Shown here: piece after piece, positions 1 to 6,298 of the stretch
How positions within the stretch are numbered: position 1 is the first letter of the stretch
How the letters are laid out: every line of letters begins with the position of its first letter
Assembly (NCBI GenBank): GCA_002423675.1
Contig: DINM01000038.1
Coordinates: forward strand, 4,017-13,640
DNA from: Verrucomicrobia bacterium UBA5540
Lineage (GTDB): Bacteria; Verrucomicrobiota; Kiritimatiellia; Kiritimatiellales; Tichowtungiaceae
Direction of reading: 5' to 3'
DNA length: 9,624 nt
Position numbers and translations under genes: made by a program
The notes under the pieces: generated by a model
Told to the model about the DNA's origin: nothing
Databases searched by the model: none
Seen by the model: the letters and a program-made list of their open reading frames with translations, nothing else

Positions 1-599
1 TAGATCAAAATTACACCACAGCTGCGGAGTGGTATCTAAAGGCTGCACGACAGGATCATGTGCTCGCCCAATATAATCTGAGTCTTCGGTATTATCACGG
101 AGTAGGTGTTCCGCAGGACTATGTCGAGGCATTCTTCTGGCTTCAAAAAGCTGCTGAACAAGATCTTGTAGATGCTCAATATAGTATTGGTGTTTGTTAC
201 GATAAAGGACGCGGCGTCAAAAAAAATTACAATGAGGCGGTAGTTTGGTATCGCAAAGCTGCTGAACACGGTCACGCAAGAGCTCAGCAAAATTTGGGAA
301 ATTGCTACCTTGATGGAACTGGCGTCAAAAAAAATTACACAGAAGCGGTTCGGTGGTTTAAAAAATCAGCAGAACAGGGATATGCATCAGCTCAAAATAA
401 TTTAGCGTGGTGTTACGAAAATGCTCTGGGGGTTTCTAAGGATTTAGTGAAGGCATACGCCTTTTTTGTTTTAGCCTCAGCACAAAAAGATGAATCCGCG
501 ATAATAAATTTGGCGGATTTGAAGAAAAGTATGACCTCCAACCAAATTAAACAGGGTGAGGCGCTGGCCGTGGAATTCGGGCTAAAACAGCCTGAGTAG
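1..599 (+). CDS. SEL1-repeat (TPR-like) protein, 5' end missing
   Basis: The frame is open from the left edge of the window (first full codon at base 3) to TGA-less TAG at 597-599, giving 198 visible residues, so the true start lies outside. The protein is a chain of SEL1-like repeats: the tyrosine after each KNY/QNY/QDY turn falls at visible residues 4, 40, 76 and 112, an exact 36-residue period, with the usual A-x-x-W-x-x-K-A-A-E-x-G and A-Q-x-x-L-G-x-x-Y-x-x-G-x-G-V pattern. SEL1 repeats fold as alpha-helical solenoids that hold protein partners; no catalytic residues are visible. A GTG at base 60 could be read as a start, but it would cut through a repeat, so I prefer an open 5' end. The last ~45 residues leave the repeat pattern and end in a charged tail. 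The gene is more AT-rich than its neighbours. The partner and pathway cannot be told from this sequence. Confidence 0.9.
   Translation, partial: DQNYTTAAEWYLKAARQDHVLAQYNLSLRYYHGVGVPQDYVEAFFWLQKAAEQDLVDAQYSIGVCYDKGRGVKKNYNEAVVWYRKAAEHGHARAQQNLGNCYLDGTGVKKNYTEAVRWFKKSAEQGYASAQNNLAWCYENALGVSKDLVKAYAFFVLASAQKDESAIINLADLKKSMTSNQIKQGEALAVEFGLKQPE
213..349 (+). repeat. Two A8 tracts in near-identical SEL1 repeat units
   Basis: Bases 219-226 and 327-334 are runs of eight A, each inside the same Gly-Val-Lys-Lys-Asn-Tyr coding segment, exactly 108 bp (one 36-residue repeat) apart. The 20 bp around each run are almost identical. Such tracts and repeats can slip or recombine, which would shift the frame or change the repeat number. 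Confidence 0.6.
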
Positions 600-625
600 A
601 TCCGTCGTTTATCTTTTCGGTAGAC

Positions 626-657
626 AGTGCCTGCACATTTTAATTAAAGTGCCTGCA
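626..657 (+). promoter_or_regulatory. Direct repeat AGTGCCTGCA x2, candidate operator of the toxin-antitoxin module
   Basis: AGTGCCTGCA occurs at 626-635 and again at 648-657, 22 bp apart (about two helical turns). The 10-bp palindrome TTTAATTAAA lies between them at 639-648. The second copy ends on the first base of the antitoxin ATG. Ribbon-helix-helix antitoxins usually repress their own operon by binding repeated sites at the promoter, so this is a fitting operator. No good Shine-Dalgarno sequence is seen before the ATG. The repeat is observed; the operator role is inferred. Confidence 0.45.
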
Positions 658-917
658 TGAAAAAGAAGGCTTCTATTCAATATACGATCCGGCAGGTTCC
701 GGAGGAGGTGGATGCCAAGCTGCGCGAACTGGCGGTGAAGGAGGAGTGCAGTCTGAACTATGTGGTTCTCGATGCGCTTTCCCACGCAGCGGGTGCTAAA
801 GATTCGCCGCTGGTTTTCCATGATCTGGATTCTCTGGCCGGGTCGTGGGTGGAAGACAAGGCGTTTGAGCGGGCGATGGGCGCGTTTGAGCAGGTGGATG
901 AGGATCTGTGGAAATGA
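657..917 (+). CDS. Ribbon-helix-helix antitoxin of a PIN toxin (FitA/VapB-like)
   Basis: An 86-aa protein placed directly before a PIN-domain toxin. Residues 7-43 fit a ribbon-helix-helix fold: a short beta strand (IQYTIRQVP), then EEVDAKLRELAVKEE, a turn at CSLN, and a second helix. This part would form a dimer and bind the operon's own promoter. The C-terminal part (residues 54-86), with the pattern LAGSWVED and ending DEDLW, is the type of tail that wraps the toxin and blocks its active site; W64 and W85 are typical anchors. The stop codon overlaps the toxin ATG as ATGA, so the two are translationally coupled. It is acidic in its second half, as expected for an antitoxin. The exact family (FitA, VapB or CopG-like) is not settled by sequence inspection. 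Confidence 0.8.
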   Translation: MKKKASIQYTIRQVPEEVDAKLRELAVKEECSLNYVVLDALSHAAGAKDSPLVFHDLDSLAGSWVEDKAFERAMGAFEQVDEDLWK

Positions 918-1297
918 ACGTGCTGCTCGATACCAATTTTTACTCGGCCTTTTGCAAGGGCAACGAGCAGGCCGTTCGCGTGATTCAGCAGGCCCGCAAA
1001 ATTTACCTGCCTTTCGCCGTGCTGGCCGAACTGCGCGCCGGGTTTCTTTGCGGTACAAAAGCCCGGAAAAATGAACGTTCCTTAACGCTGTTTTTAAATT
1101 CTGTCCGGGTTGAGGTGCTTTATCCGGACGAAAATACGACGCATCAGTTTGCCGCCGTTTTTGCTCAGCTCCGTCTTTTAGGCAAGCCGATCCCGACCAA
1201 CGATATCTGGATTGCCGCGCTGGCGGTTCAGCACGATCTGATTCTCTGCTCGCGGGATAAACATTTCGATCTGCTTCCGCAGCTCGCCCGCGTTTAA
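914..1297 (+). CDS. vapC: PIN-domain ribonuclease toxin (VapC/FitB-like)
   Basis: A 127-aa protein when started at the ATG that overlaps the antitoxin stop (ATGA at 914-917); a GTG two codons upstream is less likely. The PIN-domain acidic residues are all in place: D6 in the opening LLDTN motif, E39 in AELRAG, D97 in TNDIWIAA and D115 in CSRDKHF, with D119 nearby. These coordinate Mg2+ or Mn2+ and cut RNA; known VapC toxins cleave tRNA or rRNA and stop translation until the antitoxin is restored. Length is normal for the family. Together with the gene before it this is a complete type II toxin-antitoxin module. Such modules are often horizontally acquired, in line with the patchwork nature of this part of the window. 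Confidence 0.9.
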   Translation: MNVLLDTNFYSAFCKGNEQAVRVIQQARKIYLPFAVLAELRAGFLCGTKARKNERSLTLFLNSVRVEVLYPDENTTHQFAAVFAQLRLLGKPIPTNDIWIAALAVQHDLILCSRDKHFDLLPQLARV

Positions 1298-1308
1298 GAA
1301 GTCATGAA

Positions 1309-1395
1309 CAAAATCATGGCCGACAAAATCATTTTCAGAATTAAAAGCAAATCCTGCGGCGCCGACTCTCAGCTACCGGATTATGGCAAAATCAT
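1309..1395. repeat. CAAAATCAT nonamer, three direct copies after the toxin gene
   Basis: CAAAATCAT occurs at 1309-1317, 1324-1332 and 1387-1395, in the same orientation, with start-to-start distances of 15 and 63 bp. It lies in the noncoding gap between the toxin gene and the convergent doxX gene. No coding frame explains it. Function unknown. Confidence 0.4.
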
Positions 1396-1472
1396 TTGTG
1401 GGTAAAACATTACCTGCGACTCTGGTGTGATTACAAAAATGGTTTTACCGAAAATTCTGTCGCAATGCGTTT

Positions 1473-1527
1473 CTCTTTTAGATTTCGAAGCGTTTGGGCA
1501 AGGGCGAGTATGCGGTGACCGGGTTTT
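1473..1527 (-). pseudogene. Decayed 3'-end fragment of the M24 peptidase gene
   Basis: Read on the minus strand, this 55-bp stretch aligns with the last 15 codons and stop of the peptidase gene at 2191-2245. Both share ACCGCAT, CTCGCCC, CAAACG and TTCGAAATCTAA in the same order. The copy here has several single-base gains or losses plus a few substitutions, so the original frame is broken, although the last six codons (PKRFEI and stop) can still be read. It begins immediately after the doxX stop codon, overlapping it by one base. It is a relic of a duplicated peptidase gene end, not a working gene. Confidence 0.75.
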
Positions 1528-2030
1528 TAGTTTCCTGGCGCAGAAGAGGAGCTGCGCAAGCGTCCCGGTTTTGTCCGCAGGGTTTTATCCAGTCCATAAT
1601 ACTGCCCGGCGGACAACAGGTATAAGGCGGCAAAAACAAACATGTAGATGATCCCTGTACCGATGTCCGTGGACCCGGCTGCATAAGGACCGCCAAAGCC
1701 CTCTGGAACCGCCCAGATGGTGAAGGAAAGAAGCGCTCCGACAGCATAGGTCAGATTGCTGAAAAGCCCGAAAATTAAGCCGATGGCAACGGCCGTTTCT
1801 CCCAACGCAACGAGACGTGCAAACAGGAGCGGGTCCACACTGACCAAGTTGAGCCAAAAATGAAGCCACGTCTGAATGAGAGCCGGCTGTCCATCCATTG
1901 TTTCCTGAATATAGCCTGCGAAGTTGTTGGCGAATGCCGGCAGCCACTTAAACAGCGCATCAATCGCCCAAACGAACCCGAAGGTAATCCGCAGAGAAGC
2001 AATGGCTTTGGTTTGATGGTTTGTATTCAC
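1527..2030 (-). CDS. DoxX/DoxD-family membrane protein
   Basis: A 167-aa integral membrane protein with four hydrophobic segments, roughly residues 10-30, 68-90, 92-108 and 122-143, as in the DoxX family. The first segment carries a Trp and Asp (WAIDALFKW), and a loop at 108-122 has PEGFGGPYAAGSTDIG, resembling the DoxD-type subunit of thiosulfate:quinone oxidoreductase. Many DoxX proteins have other or unknown redox roles, so the substrate is open. The start is GTG at 2030, chosen because AAAGGAG (2037-2043) sits six bases upstream and the protein then opens with a short polar stretch before the first helix. The tail from residue 150 is basic and Ser-rich, hence cytoplasmic by the positive-inside rule. 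The gene is flanked by the two copies of the peptidase 3' end, which suggests that it was inserted there or that one duplicate peptidase was lost around it. Confidence 0.85.
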   Translation of the reverse strand: MNTNHQTKAIASLRITFGFVWAIDALFKWLPAFANNFAGYIQETMDGQPALIQTWLHFWLNLVSVDPLLFARLVALGETAVAIGLIFGLFSNLTYAVGALLSFTIWAVPEGFGGPYAAGSTDIGTGIIYMFVFAALYLLSAGQYYGLDKTLRTKPGRLRSSSSAPGN

Positions 2031-2036
2031 GATGTA

Positions 2037-2043
2037 CTCCTTT
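2037..2043 (-). promoter_or_regulatory. Ribosome-binding site AAAGGAG of doxX-like gene
   Basis: Read on the minus strand, AAAGGAG ends six bases before the GTG start at 2030. It fixes this start over other choices. Confidence 0.65.
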
Positions 2044-2194
2044 CCGGAATTTCAGCTATACGTAATCGTTCGTCTCGATTTTTACCAGAATGCGATTTGT
2101 CCACACTGAGGAATTTTCGCGGCCAGTCTAACTCTTTTGCTGTTGTTGCAAAGCCCTAACGCAATCCTCCGTCAATGTTAGAAGAAGGAACTCT

Positions 2195-3307
2195 TTAGAT
2201 TTCGAAACGTTTGGGGCAGGGGGCGAGCATGCGGTAGCCGGTTTTGGTGACGGCGACGGTGTCTTCGATGCGGATGCCGCCCAGGTCGGAATAATAGAGT
2301 CCCGGTTCGATGGTGATGATCATTCCCGCGCGCAATTTTTGATGGTTCGCGGAGGAGACGCGCGGTGCTTCGTGGATTTCAAGCCCGACACCGTGGCCGG
2401 TTCCGTGGATGAATCCCTGCGGTCGGCCATCAACGGTTCCCGTTTTGTATCCGCGTTTTTCCATTTCGTCAGCGGCGGCTTTATGGATGGCATCGGTCCA
2501 TGCACCGGCTTTTACCGTTTTGAGTGCGGCGGTTTGAGCCGCTTTAACGGCGTTGTACATTTTTTTGAGTGCGGCAGATGCGGGGCCGCGGCAGACGGTG
2601 CGGGTGATGTCGCCCCAATAGCTGGTTGCGGCTGAGCGCGGAAAAATGTCGAGGACGATGGGCTGTCCGGCGCGGAGCGGGCCGTTTCCGCGTTCGTGCG
2701 GATCGGCCGATTGTTCGCTGCAGGCGACAATGGTTTCGGGCGCGATGCATTCACGGTCGAGCAAGGTGTGGCAGATGGTGGCGCGCACGATTTCGGAGGT
2801 GAGGATGGTTTTTCCGCAACACAGGATTCCGTCTTTGCCGATTTCTGACGACTCGATCTGCCGGATGGCGGTGTTTGTGGCAGCGACAGCGGCGCGCTGG
2901 GCATTTTGTACGGCTAAAATTTCGTCAGCGGTTTTGATTTCGCGCTGTGGGCAGAGCGCTTCTTCGGAAATATTCAGTTTGAATCCGGCGCGGCGCAATT
3001 TTTCGGCGAGGCCGATCGGAAAGTCGGCGCTGACGATGAGATTTTTTTGGTCTGTGCATTTTTTGATCCAGTCGACCGCTCCTTTTTTCCAGGAGGAGCC
3101 GATGATTTCCGGATGCAGAACGGTGATGCCGCGTTTGACGGTTCGGCAGAGTCGGTTGTATTCCATTTCGGAAACCAGGAGTGTTCCACGGCGGCCGGTT
3201 TGGATAAGCATCGCGACTTCAGGGGGTTCCGCGCCGCACAAATAACGGATATCGGCGGAGGTTTTTGCGCTGCTGATAACTATGTGAGGGAGCCGGTCTT
3301 TTTTCAT
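2195..3307 (-). CDS. M24-family metallopeptidase (Xaa-Pro aminopeptidase / PepQ-like)
   Basis: A 370-aa cytoplasmic peptidase with the two-domain plan of this family: a creatinase-like N-terminal domain (about residues 5-120) and a pita-bread catalytic domain (about 130-365). The five metal ligands are visible: D220 (VLDIFP), D233 (WGDITRT), H305 (GTGHGVG), E334 (IEPGLY) and E348 (RIEDT); H204 and H312 fit the substrate-side histidines. It should remove the N-terminal residue from peptides with proline in second position, or split Xaa-Pro dipeptides, using two Mn2+ or Co2+ ions. Aminopeptidase versus dipeptidase cannot be separated by eye. It is divergent from dnaA. No strong Shine-Dalgarno sequence precedes the ATG. 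Its codons are strongly C-rich at third positions, unlike dnaA and dnaN. A damaged copy of its last 15 codons lies beyond doxX. Confidence 0.9.
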   Translation of the reverse strand: MKKDRLPHIVISSAKTSADIRYLCGAEPPEVAMLIQTGRRGTLLVSEMEYNRLCRTVKRGITVLHPEIIGSSWKKGAVDWIKKCTDQKNLIVSADFPIGLAEKLRRAGFKLNISEEALCPQREIKTADEILAVQNAQRAAVAATNTAIRQIESSEIGKDGILCCGKTILTSEIVRATICHTLLDRECIAPETIVACSEQSADPHERGNGPLRAGQPIVLDIFPRSAATSYWGDITRTVCRGPASAALKKMYNAVKAAQTAALKTVKAGAWTDAIHKAAADEMEKRGYKTGTVDGRPQGFIHGTGHGVGLEIHEAPRVSSANHQKLRAGMIITIEPGLYYSDLGGIRIEDTVAVTKTGYRMLAPCPKRFEI

Positions 3308-3527
3308 TTTCGTAAAGCTTCTGTTAGAGGGTGATTTACAGAAATTATGTTCTTTTTATGAGCATTTATTTTTCCGGATCTTGAGCGGTATTTTGTGCTG
3401 TTTTCCATTTTAATAACTGCATCTTGTGTGCGGTTCTTTTTTTTCTGCCGTTTCCGGCTTTGCCCTTGAGGCATCTGTGCCTTCTCGACTAGCTTCTTCA
3501 CGTCGCGAAAGCGGAAAAGAAGGAGCT

Positions 3528-3559
3528 TGTTGATAACCTGTCAGTATCTCCCGTTAATT
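3528..3559 (+). promoter_or_regulatory. Candidate dnaA promoter with overlapping DnaA-box-like site
   Basis: TGTTGATAA at 3528-3536 is one base from the reverse of the DnaA box TTATCCACA. It overlaps TTGATA (3530-3535), a fair -35 hexamer, followed after 17-18 bp by GTTAAT/TTAATT (3553-3559), a weak -10. Control of dnaA by DnaA itself is common in bacteria. The rest of the 288-bp gap between the divergent peptidase and dnaA genes has a T8 run (3437-3444) and no clear gene. Confidence 0.35.
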
Positions 3560-3595
3560 TGTTAATTGTTTTCTAATGTGCCGATTTGGGGGCCT

Positions 3596-4954
3596 ATGCG
3601 CAAAGATAAAGATACGCTTTGGAAAGAAGCCTGCCGTCATTTAGAGGATACTCTTCCGAAGGATATTTTCGAGAAGTGGATCGCTGTAATTCAGTGCCGC
3701 AGCATTGAAAATGACAAGGTCGTCCTTGTTGTTGGCAATGATTTTTATCAGTCGTGGCTGGAGGAGCATTATCTGCCGTTGATTCGAAAAGCGCTGACGG
3801 TGGTTTCCGGTCATGAGATGCAGATTGATTTGACGGTGGATTATTCTCTGATCGGGGAACCGCCGGAAGAAAAACCGGAGAGGCGCCATTCGATCCTCTC
3901 TCCTAAAAGGCCTACGGAAACAAATCTCAATAAAAACTATACGTTTGATTCCTTTGTAGTGGGACCATCTAATCAGTTTGCGCATGCTGCGTCACTGGCA
4001 TCGGCGCAGTCGCCATCCAGAGCTTATAATCCGCTTTTTATTCATGGCGATGTCGGTTTAGGAAAAACGCATTTGATGCAGGCGATCGGAAATTTTATTC
4101 ATTCAAAGAATTCGCGCGGCAAGGTGTGCTATACGACCTGCGAGTCGTTTACGAATGAGTATATTGAGGCTCTGCAGACCAATTCTTTGGCCAAATTCCG
4201 TAAAAAATACCGGACAACAGACGCCTTACTGATCGATGATATTCATTTTCTCGCCGGCAAAGAGCGAATGCAGGAAGAATTTTTCCATACGTTTAATGCG
4301 ATTTTTGAAAATCATAAACAGATTGTGATGACATCAGACCGCCCCGCCGGAGAATTAGCGGGGTTGGCTCCGCGTCTAGTGTCACGTTTTGAGTGGGGGC
4401 TGGTTGTTGAGCTGGAAAGCCCGGATGTCGAGACACGTGTAGCAATTCTGCGCAAGAAATGTGAGCAGTTGAATCTGGCAATCGATCAGGATCTTCTTTT
4501 CTATATTGCTGAGCGGATTTCATCCAATATCCGGCGTTTGGAAGGCGCGTTGATCCGTGTGGCGTCCTATGTTTCACTGACAGGACAAACGCTGGATCGG
4601 TCGAAACTGGAATATCTTCTGCGCGATACGCTCGATCAGGAACAAAAACAGGCCGTCAGCATCGAAGGAATACAGAAGCTGGTGGCAGAACATTTTGATA
4701 TCCGTCTGGGAGACCTGATTGGACCGAAGCGGCCGCAAAATATAGCTTGGCCTCGCCAAGTTGCTATGTATTTGTCTCGTACGATGACAAACCAGTCCTT
4801 CCCGGTGATCGGCGAGGCGTTCAGTCGCAACCATGCCACAATCGTGCATGCCTGCCAGCAGGTCGAACAGAAGCAGGTTGAAGATTTAAAGCTTCGTCAA
4901 ACCCTTTCTTTGCTTCGTCAGCGCGTGACTCACAGTGCACAAAAAACCCGCTGA
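3596..4954 (+). CDS. dnaA: Chromosomal replication initiator protein DnaA
   Basis: A 452-aa AAA+ ATPase that binds DnaA boxes and melts the origin. Domain I (about 1-80) opens with the typical LWKEACRHLEDTLPKDIFEKW; domain II is a short linker (about 85-112). Domain III has Walker A GDVGLGKT (151-158), Walker B LLIDD (211-215), sensor 1 in MTSDRP (245-250), the arginine-finger region RLVSRFEWG (R264) and sensor 2 RRLEGAL (313-319). Domain IV (from about 350) holds the helix-turn-helix. Here the usual G-G-R-D-H-T-T reads S-R-N-H-A-T (410-415): one residue shorter, with Asn for Asp and Ala for Thr, while R379 (matching E. coli R399) and P403 (matching P423) are kept. The ATG at 3596 is chosen because domain I then starts at the normal distance; a TTG 30 bases upstream is possible. 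The GGGGG just upstream is only a weak ribosome-binding site. Confidence 0.98.
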   Translation: MRKDKDTLWKEACRHLEDTLPKDIFEKWIAVIQCRSIENDKVVLVVGNDFYQSWLEEHYLPLIRKALTVVSGHEMQIDLTVDYSLIGEPPEEKPERRHSILSPKRPTETNLNKNYTFDSFVVGPSNQFAHAASLASAQSPSRAYNPLFIHGDVGLGKTHLMQAIGNFIHSKNSRGKVCYTTCESFTNEYIEALQTNSLAKFRKKYRTTDALLIDDIHFLAGKERMQEEFFHTFNAIFENHKQIVMTSDRPAGELAGLAPRLVSRFEWGLVVELESPDVETRVAILRKKCEQLNLAIDQDLLFYIAERISSNIRRLEGALIRVASYVSLTGQTLDRSKLEYLLRDTLDQEQKQAVSIEGIQKLVAEHFDIRLGDLIGPKRPQNIAWPRQVAMYLSRTMTNQSFPVIGEAFSRNHATIVHACQQVEQKQVEDLKLRQTLSLLRQRVTHSAQKTR

Positions 4955-4982
4955 TTACTTTAGGGATAACTTTTTTTCTTCC

Positions 4983-4991
4983 TGTGGATAA
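4983..4991 (-). promoter_or_regulatory. dnaA box: DnaA box, perfect TTATCCACA on the minus strand
   Basis: TGTGGATAA on the plus strand is the exact reverse complement of the consensus. A weak box-like TGGGGATAC starts 11 bp further on, in the same orientation. Confidence 0.8.
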
Positions 4992-5049
4992 ACTGGGGAT
5001 ACAAACAATAACTTCGGATTACTGAAAACAGAGCGGATTTATGCTCGAT

Positions 5050-5058
5050 TTTTCCACA
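5050..5058 (+). promoter_or_regulatory. dnaA box: DnaA box TTTTCCACA
   Basis: Fits the relaxed consensus TTWTNCACA and points towards dnaN, opposite to the box at 4983-4991. Confidence 0.7.
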
Positions 5059-5061
5059 GAG

Positions 5062-5070
5062 ATATCCACA
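5062..5070 (+). promoter_or_regulatory. dnaA box: DnaA box-like ATATCCACA
   Basis: One mismatch from TTATCCACA. It starts 12 bp after the box at 5050, same strand, so both could be held by adjacent DnaA molecules. Confidence 0.6.
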
Positions 5071-5106
5071 GTGCTAAGTGCAGTAACCCGACCGGGTTGA
5101 AGTGAA

Positions 5107-5132
5107 AAATAGACTGACGGAAGGGTCTATTT
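5107..5132. repeat. Inverted repeat AAATAGAC / GTCTATTT in the origin region
   Basis: Eight-base arms at 5107-5114 and 5125-5132 are perfectly complementary with a 10-base loop. No T-run follows, so it is not a normal terminator. It lies between the DnaA boxes and the AT-rich segment. Confidence 0.5.
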
Positions 5133-5183
5133 ACAGTAGTAATAATAAGACGGTTTATATAGATTTATAATCCTATTAAATCT

Positions 5184-5189
5184 GGAGGG
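5184..5189 (+). promoter_or_regulatory. Ribosome-binding site GGAGGG of dnaN
   Basis: GGAGGG is six bases before the ATG at 5196. This spacing selects the ATG over the in-frame TTG at 5190, which overlaps the end of the site too closely. Confidence 0.8.
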
Positions 5190-5195
5190 TTGTTG

Positions 5196-6290
5196 ATGAA
5201 GCTTACAGTTGAAAAAGATGCCTTGCTTGAAGCGCTTCAAAAAGTTCAATCGATCGTTGGACAGCGCAGTACGCTTCCGATCCTTTCAAATGTTCTTTTA
5301 AAGGCCGAAGGGGATACCCTTTCACTGACAACGACCGACATGGAAGTTTGTGTCAAAACAAATGCTTCTGCTGAAATCAGTGAAGATGGCGGAACCACTC
5401 TTCCGGCCCGTCGGTTTTTCAGCATTTGCCGGGAGCTGCCGAGCGGATCCGTTGAAATTGAAGTGGATGCTAAAGACGTTGCCACCATCCGTTCGGGACC
5501 ATCCTTCTTTAAACTGGTCGGTTTACCGGAAGATGATTTTCCCCCACTTCCAGAGTTTAAAGAGAGCACAGTTTACACGATTGATCAGGATGTATTTCGG
5601 GATATGCTTCAGAAGGTCTCTTATGCCTCCTCAACGGACGAAACCCGTTATATCCTTAACGGAGCCTTACTGAGCTTTAAAGATGAAAAATTGACGGTTG
5701 TAGCGACTGACGGGCGGCGTCTCGCTTTGGTTGAGCAGGAAATTGAATTTTCAGAAGATGCAGAAGCTAATTTGGTCGTTCCTACCAAAACACTGAATGA
5801 GCTGATTAAAACACTTAGCGATGAAGGAATTTTGAGAATTCGTGTGGCAGAAACCCAGATTGCCTTCGATTTTGACCAAATCCTGATCATTTCAAAACTG
5901 ATAGAAGGAACGTATCCCAACTTTCAGCAGGTCATCCCGTCTCAATGCGAAGAGCGTGTTGCTATAGATCGAGAAACTATTCTGAATGCTGCCCGTCGCG
6001 TATCACTGCTTACCGATGACCAGACGGCTTCTGTACGATTAAACTTTGGATCAAATAAACTCGAATTAGTCACAAACAGCCCGGAAATCGGTGAAGCGCG
6101 CGAAACGATTCCTGTAAAATATGACGGAAAAGAGATTTCAATCGCGTTCAATCCCGGATTTCTCATGGCACCTCTACGCCATCTCGATTCCGACGAAATC
6201 TTTTTTGAACTCTCCGACGAACTGAGCCCGGGTGTCATTAAAACCAGCGTTCCGTTCCTGTATGTACTGATGCCGATACGGGTTTCGTAG
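5196..6290 (+). CDS. dnaN: DNA polymerase III beta subunit (sliding clamp)
   Basis: A 364-aa protein of normal length (E. coli 366). It forms a dimeric ring around DNA and tethers the replicative polymerase and other clamp-binding proteins. Typical landmarks are the start MKLTVEKDALLEALQKVQ, the first-domain motif RSTLPILSNVLL (24-35), ATDGRRLAL in the second domain (170-178), EGTYPNFQQVIP (237-248), and the closing residues LYVLMPIRVS that line the partner-binding pocket. The stop is only eight bases from the 3' end of the convergent tRNA-Gln gene. It follows the putative origin, in the usual dnaA-dnaN order, but the next gene is not recF as in many bacteria. Confidence 0.98.
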   Translation: MKLTVEKDALLEALQKVQSIVGQRSTLPILSNVLLKAEGDTLSLTTTDMEVCVKTNASAEISEDGGTTLPARRFFSICRELPSGSVEIEVDAKDVATIRSGPSFFKLVGLPEDDFPPLPEFKESTVYTIDQDVFRDMLQKVSYASSTDETRYILNGALLSFKDEKLTVVATDGRRLALVEQEIEFSEDAEANLVVPTKTLNELIKTLSDEGILRIRVAETQIAFDFDQILIISKLIEGTYPNFQQVIPSQCEERVAIDRETILNAARRVSLLTDDQTASVRLNFGSNKLELVTNSPEIGEARETIPVKYDGKEISIAFNPGFLMAPLRHLDSDEIFFELSDELSPGVIKTSVPFLYVLMPIRVS

Positions 6291-6298
6291 GGAAAGAA

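Larger units (their letters stand above)
4955..5195. other. Putative origin of replication (oriC), dnaA-dnaN intergenic region
   Basis: This 241-bp noncoding gap has the usual place and content of a bacterial origin. It has two DnaA-box-like sites pointing left (4983-4991 and a weak one at 4994-5002), two pointing right (5050-5058 and 5062-5070), a GC dyad AACCC-GACC-GGGTT (5085-5098), an inverted repeat (5107-5114 with 5125-5132) and an AT-rich stretch (about 5130-5180) suited to unwinding. A weaker box-like TAGGGATAA lies at 4961-4969. A promoter for dnaN may share the AT-rich part: TTTACA (5130-5135) with TTTATA (5154-5159) at 18 bp spacing. The site assignment is strong by context; origin activity itself is inferred. 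Confidence 0.7.

Noticed and set aside
1401..1449. Inverted repeat GGTAAAAC (1401-1408) with GTTTTACC (1442-1449).
   Set aside because: The loop is 33 bases and no T-run follows, so it is not a convincing terminator; at this length it could be chance in a gap. It could mark the edge of the patchwork region but nothing else supports that.
3304..3501. A 65-codon, Lys/Arg-rich minus-strand frame (GTG start) whose stop overlaps the peptidase ATG as ATGA.
   Set aside because: No ribosome-binding site, repetitive basic composition from A-rich noncoding sequence, no likeness to ribosomal protein L34 or another protein expected near dnaA. The ATGA overlap alone is weak evidence.
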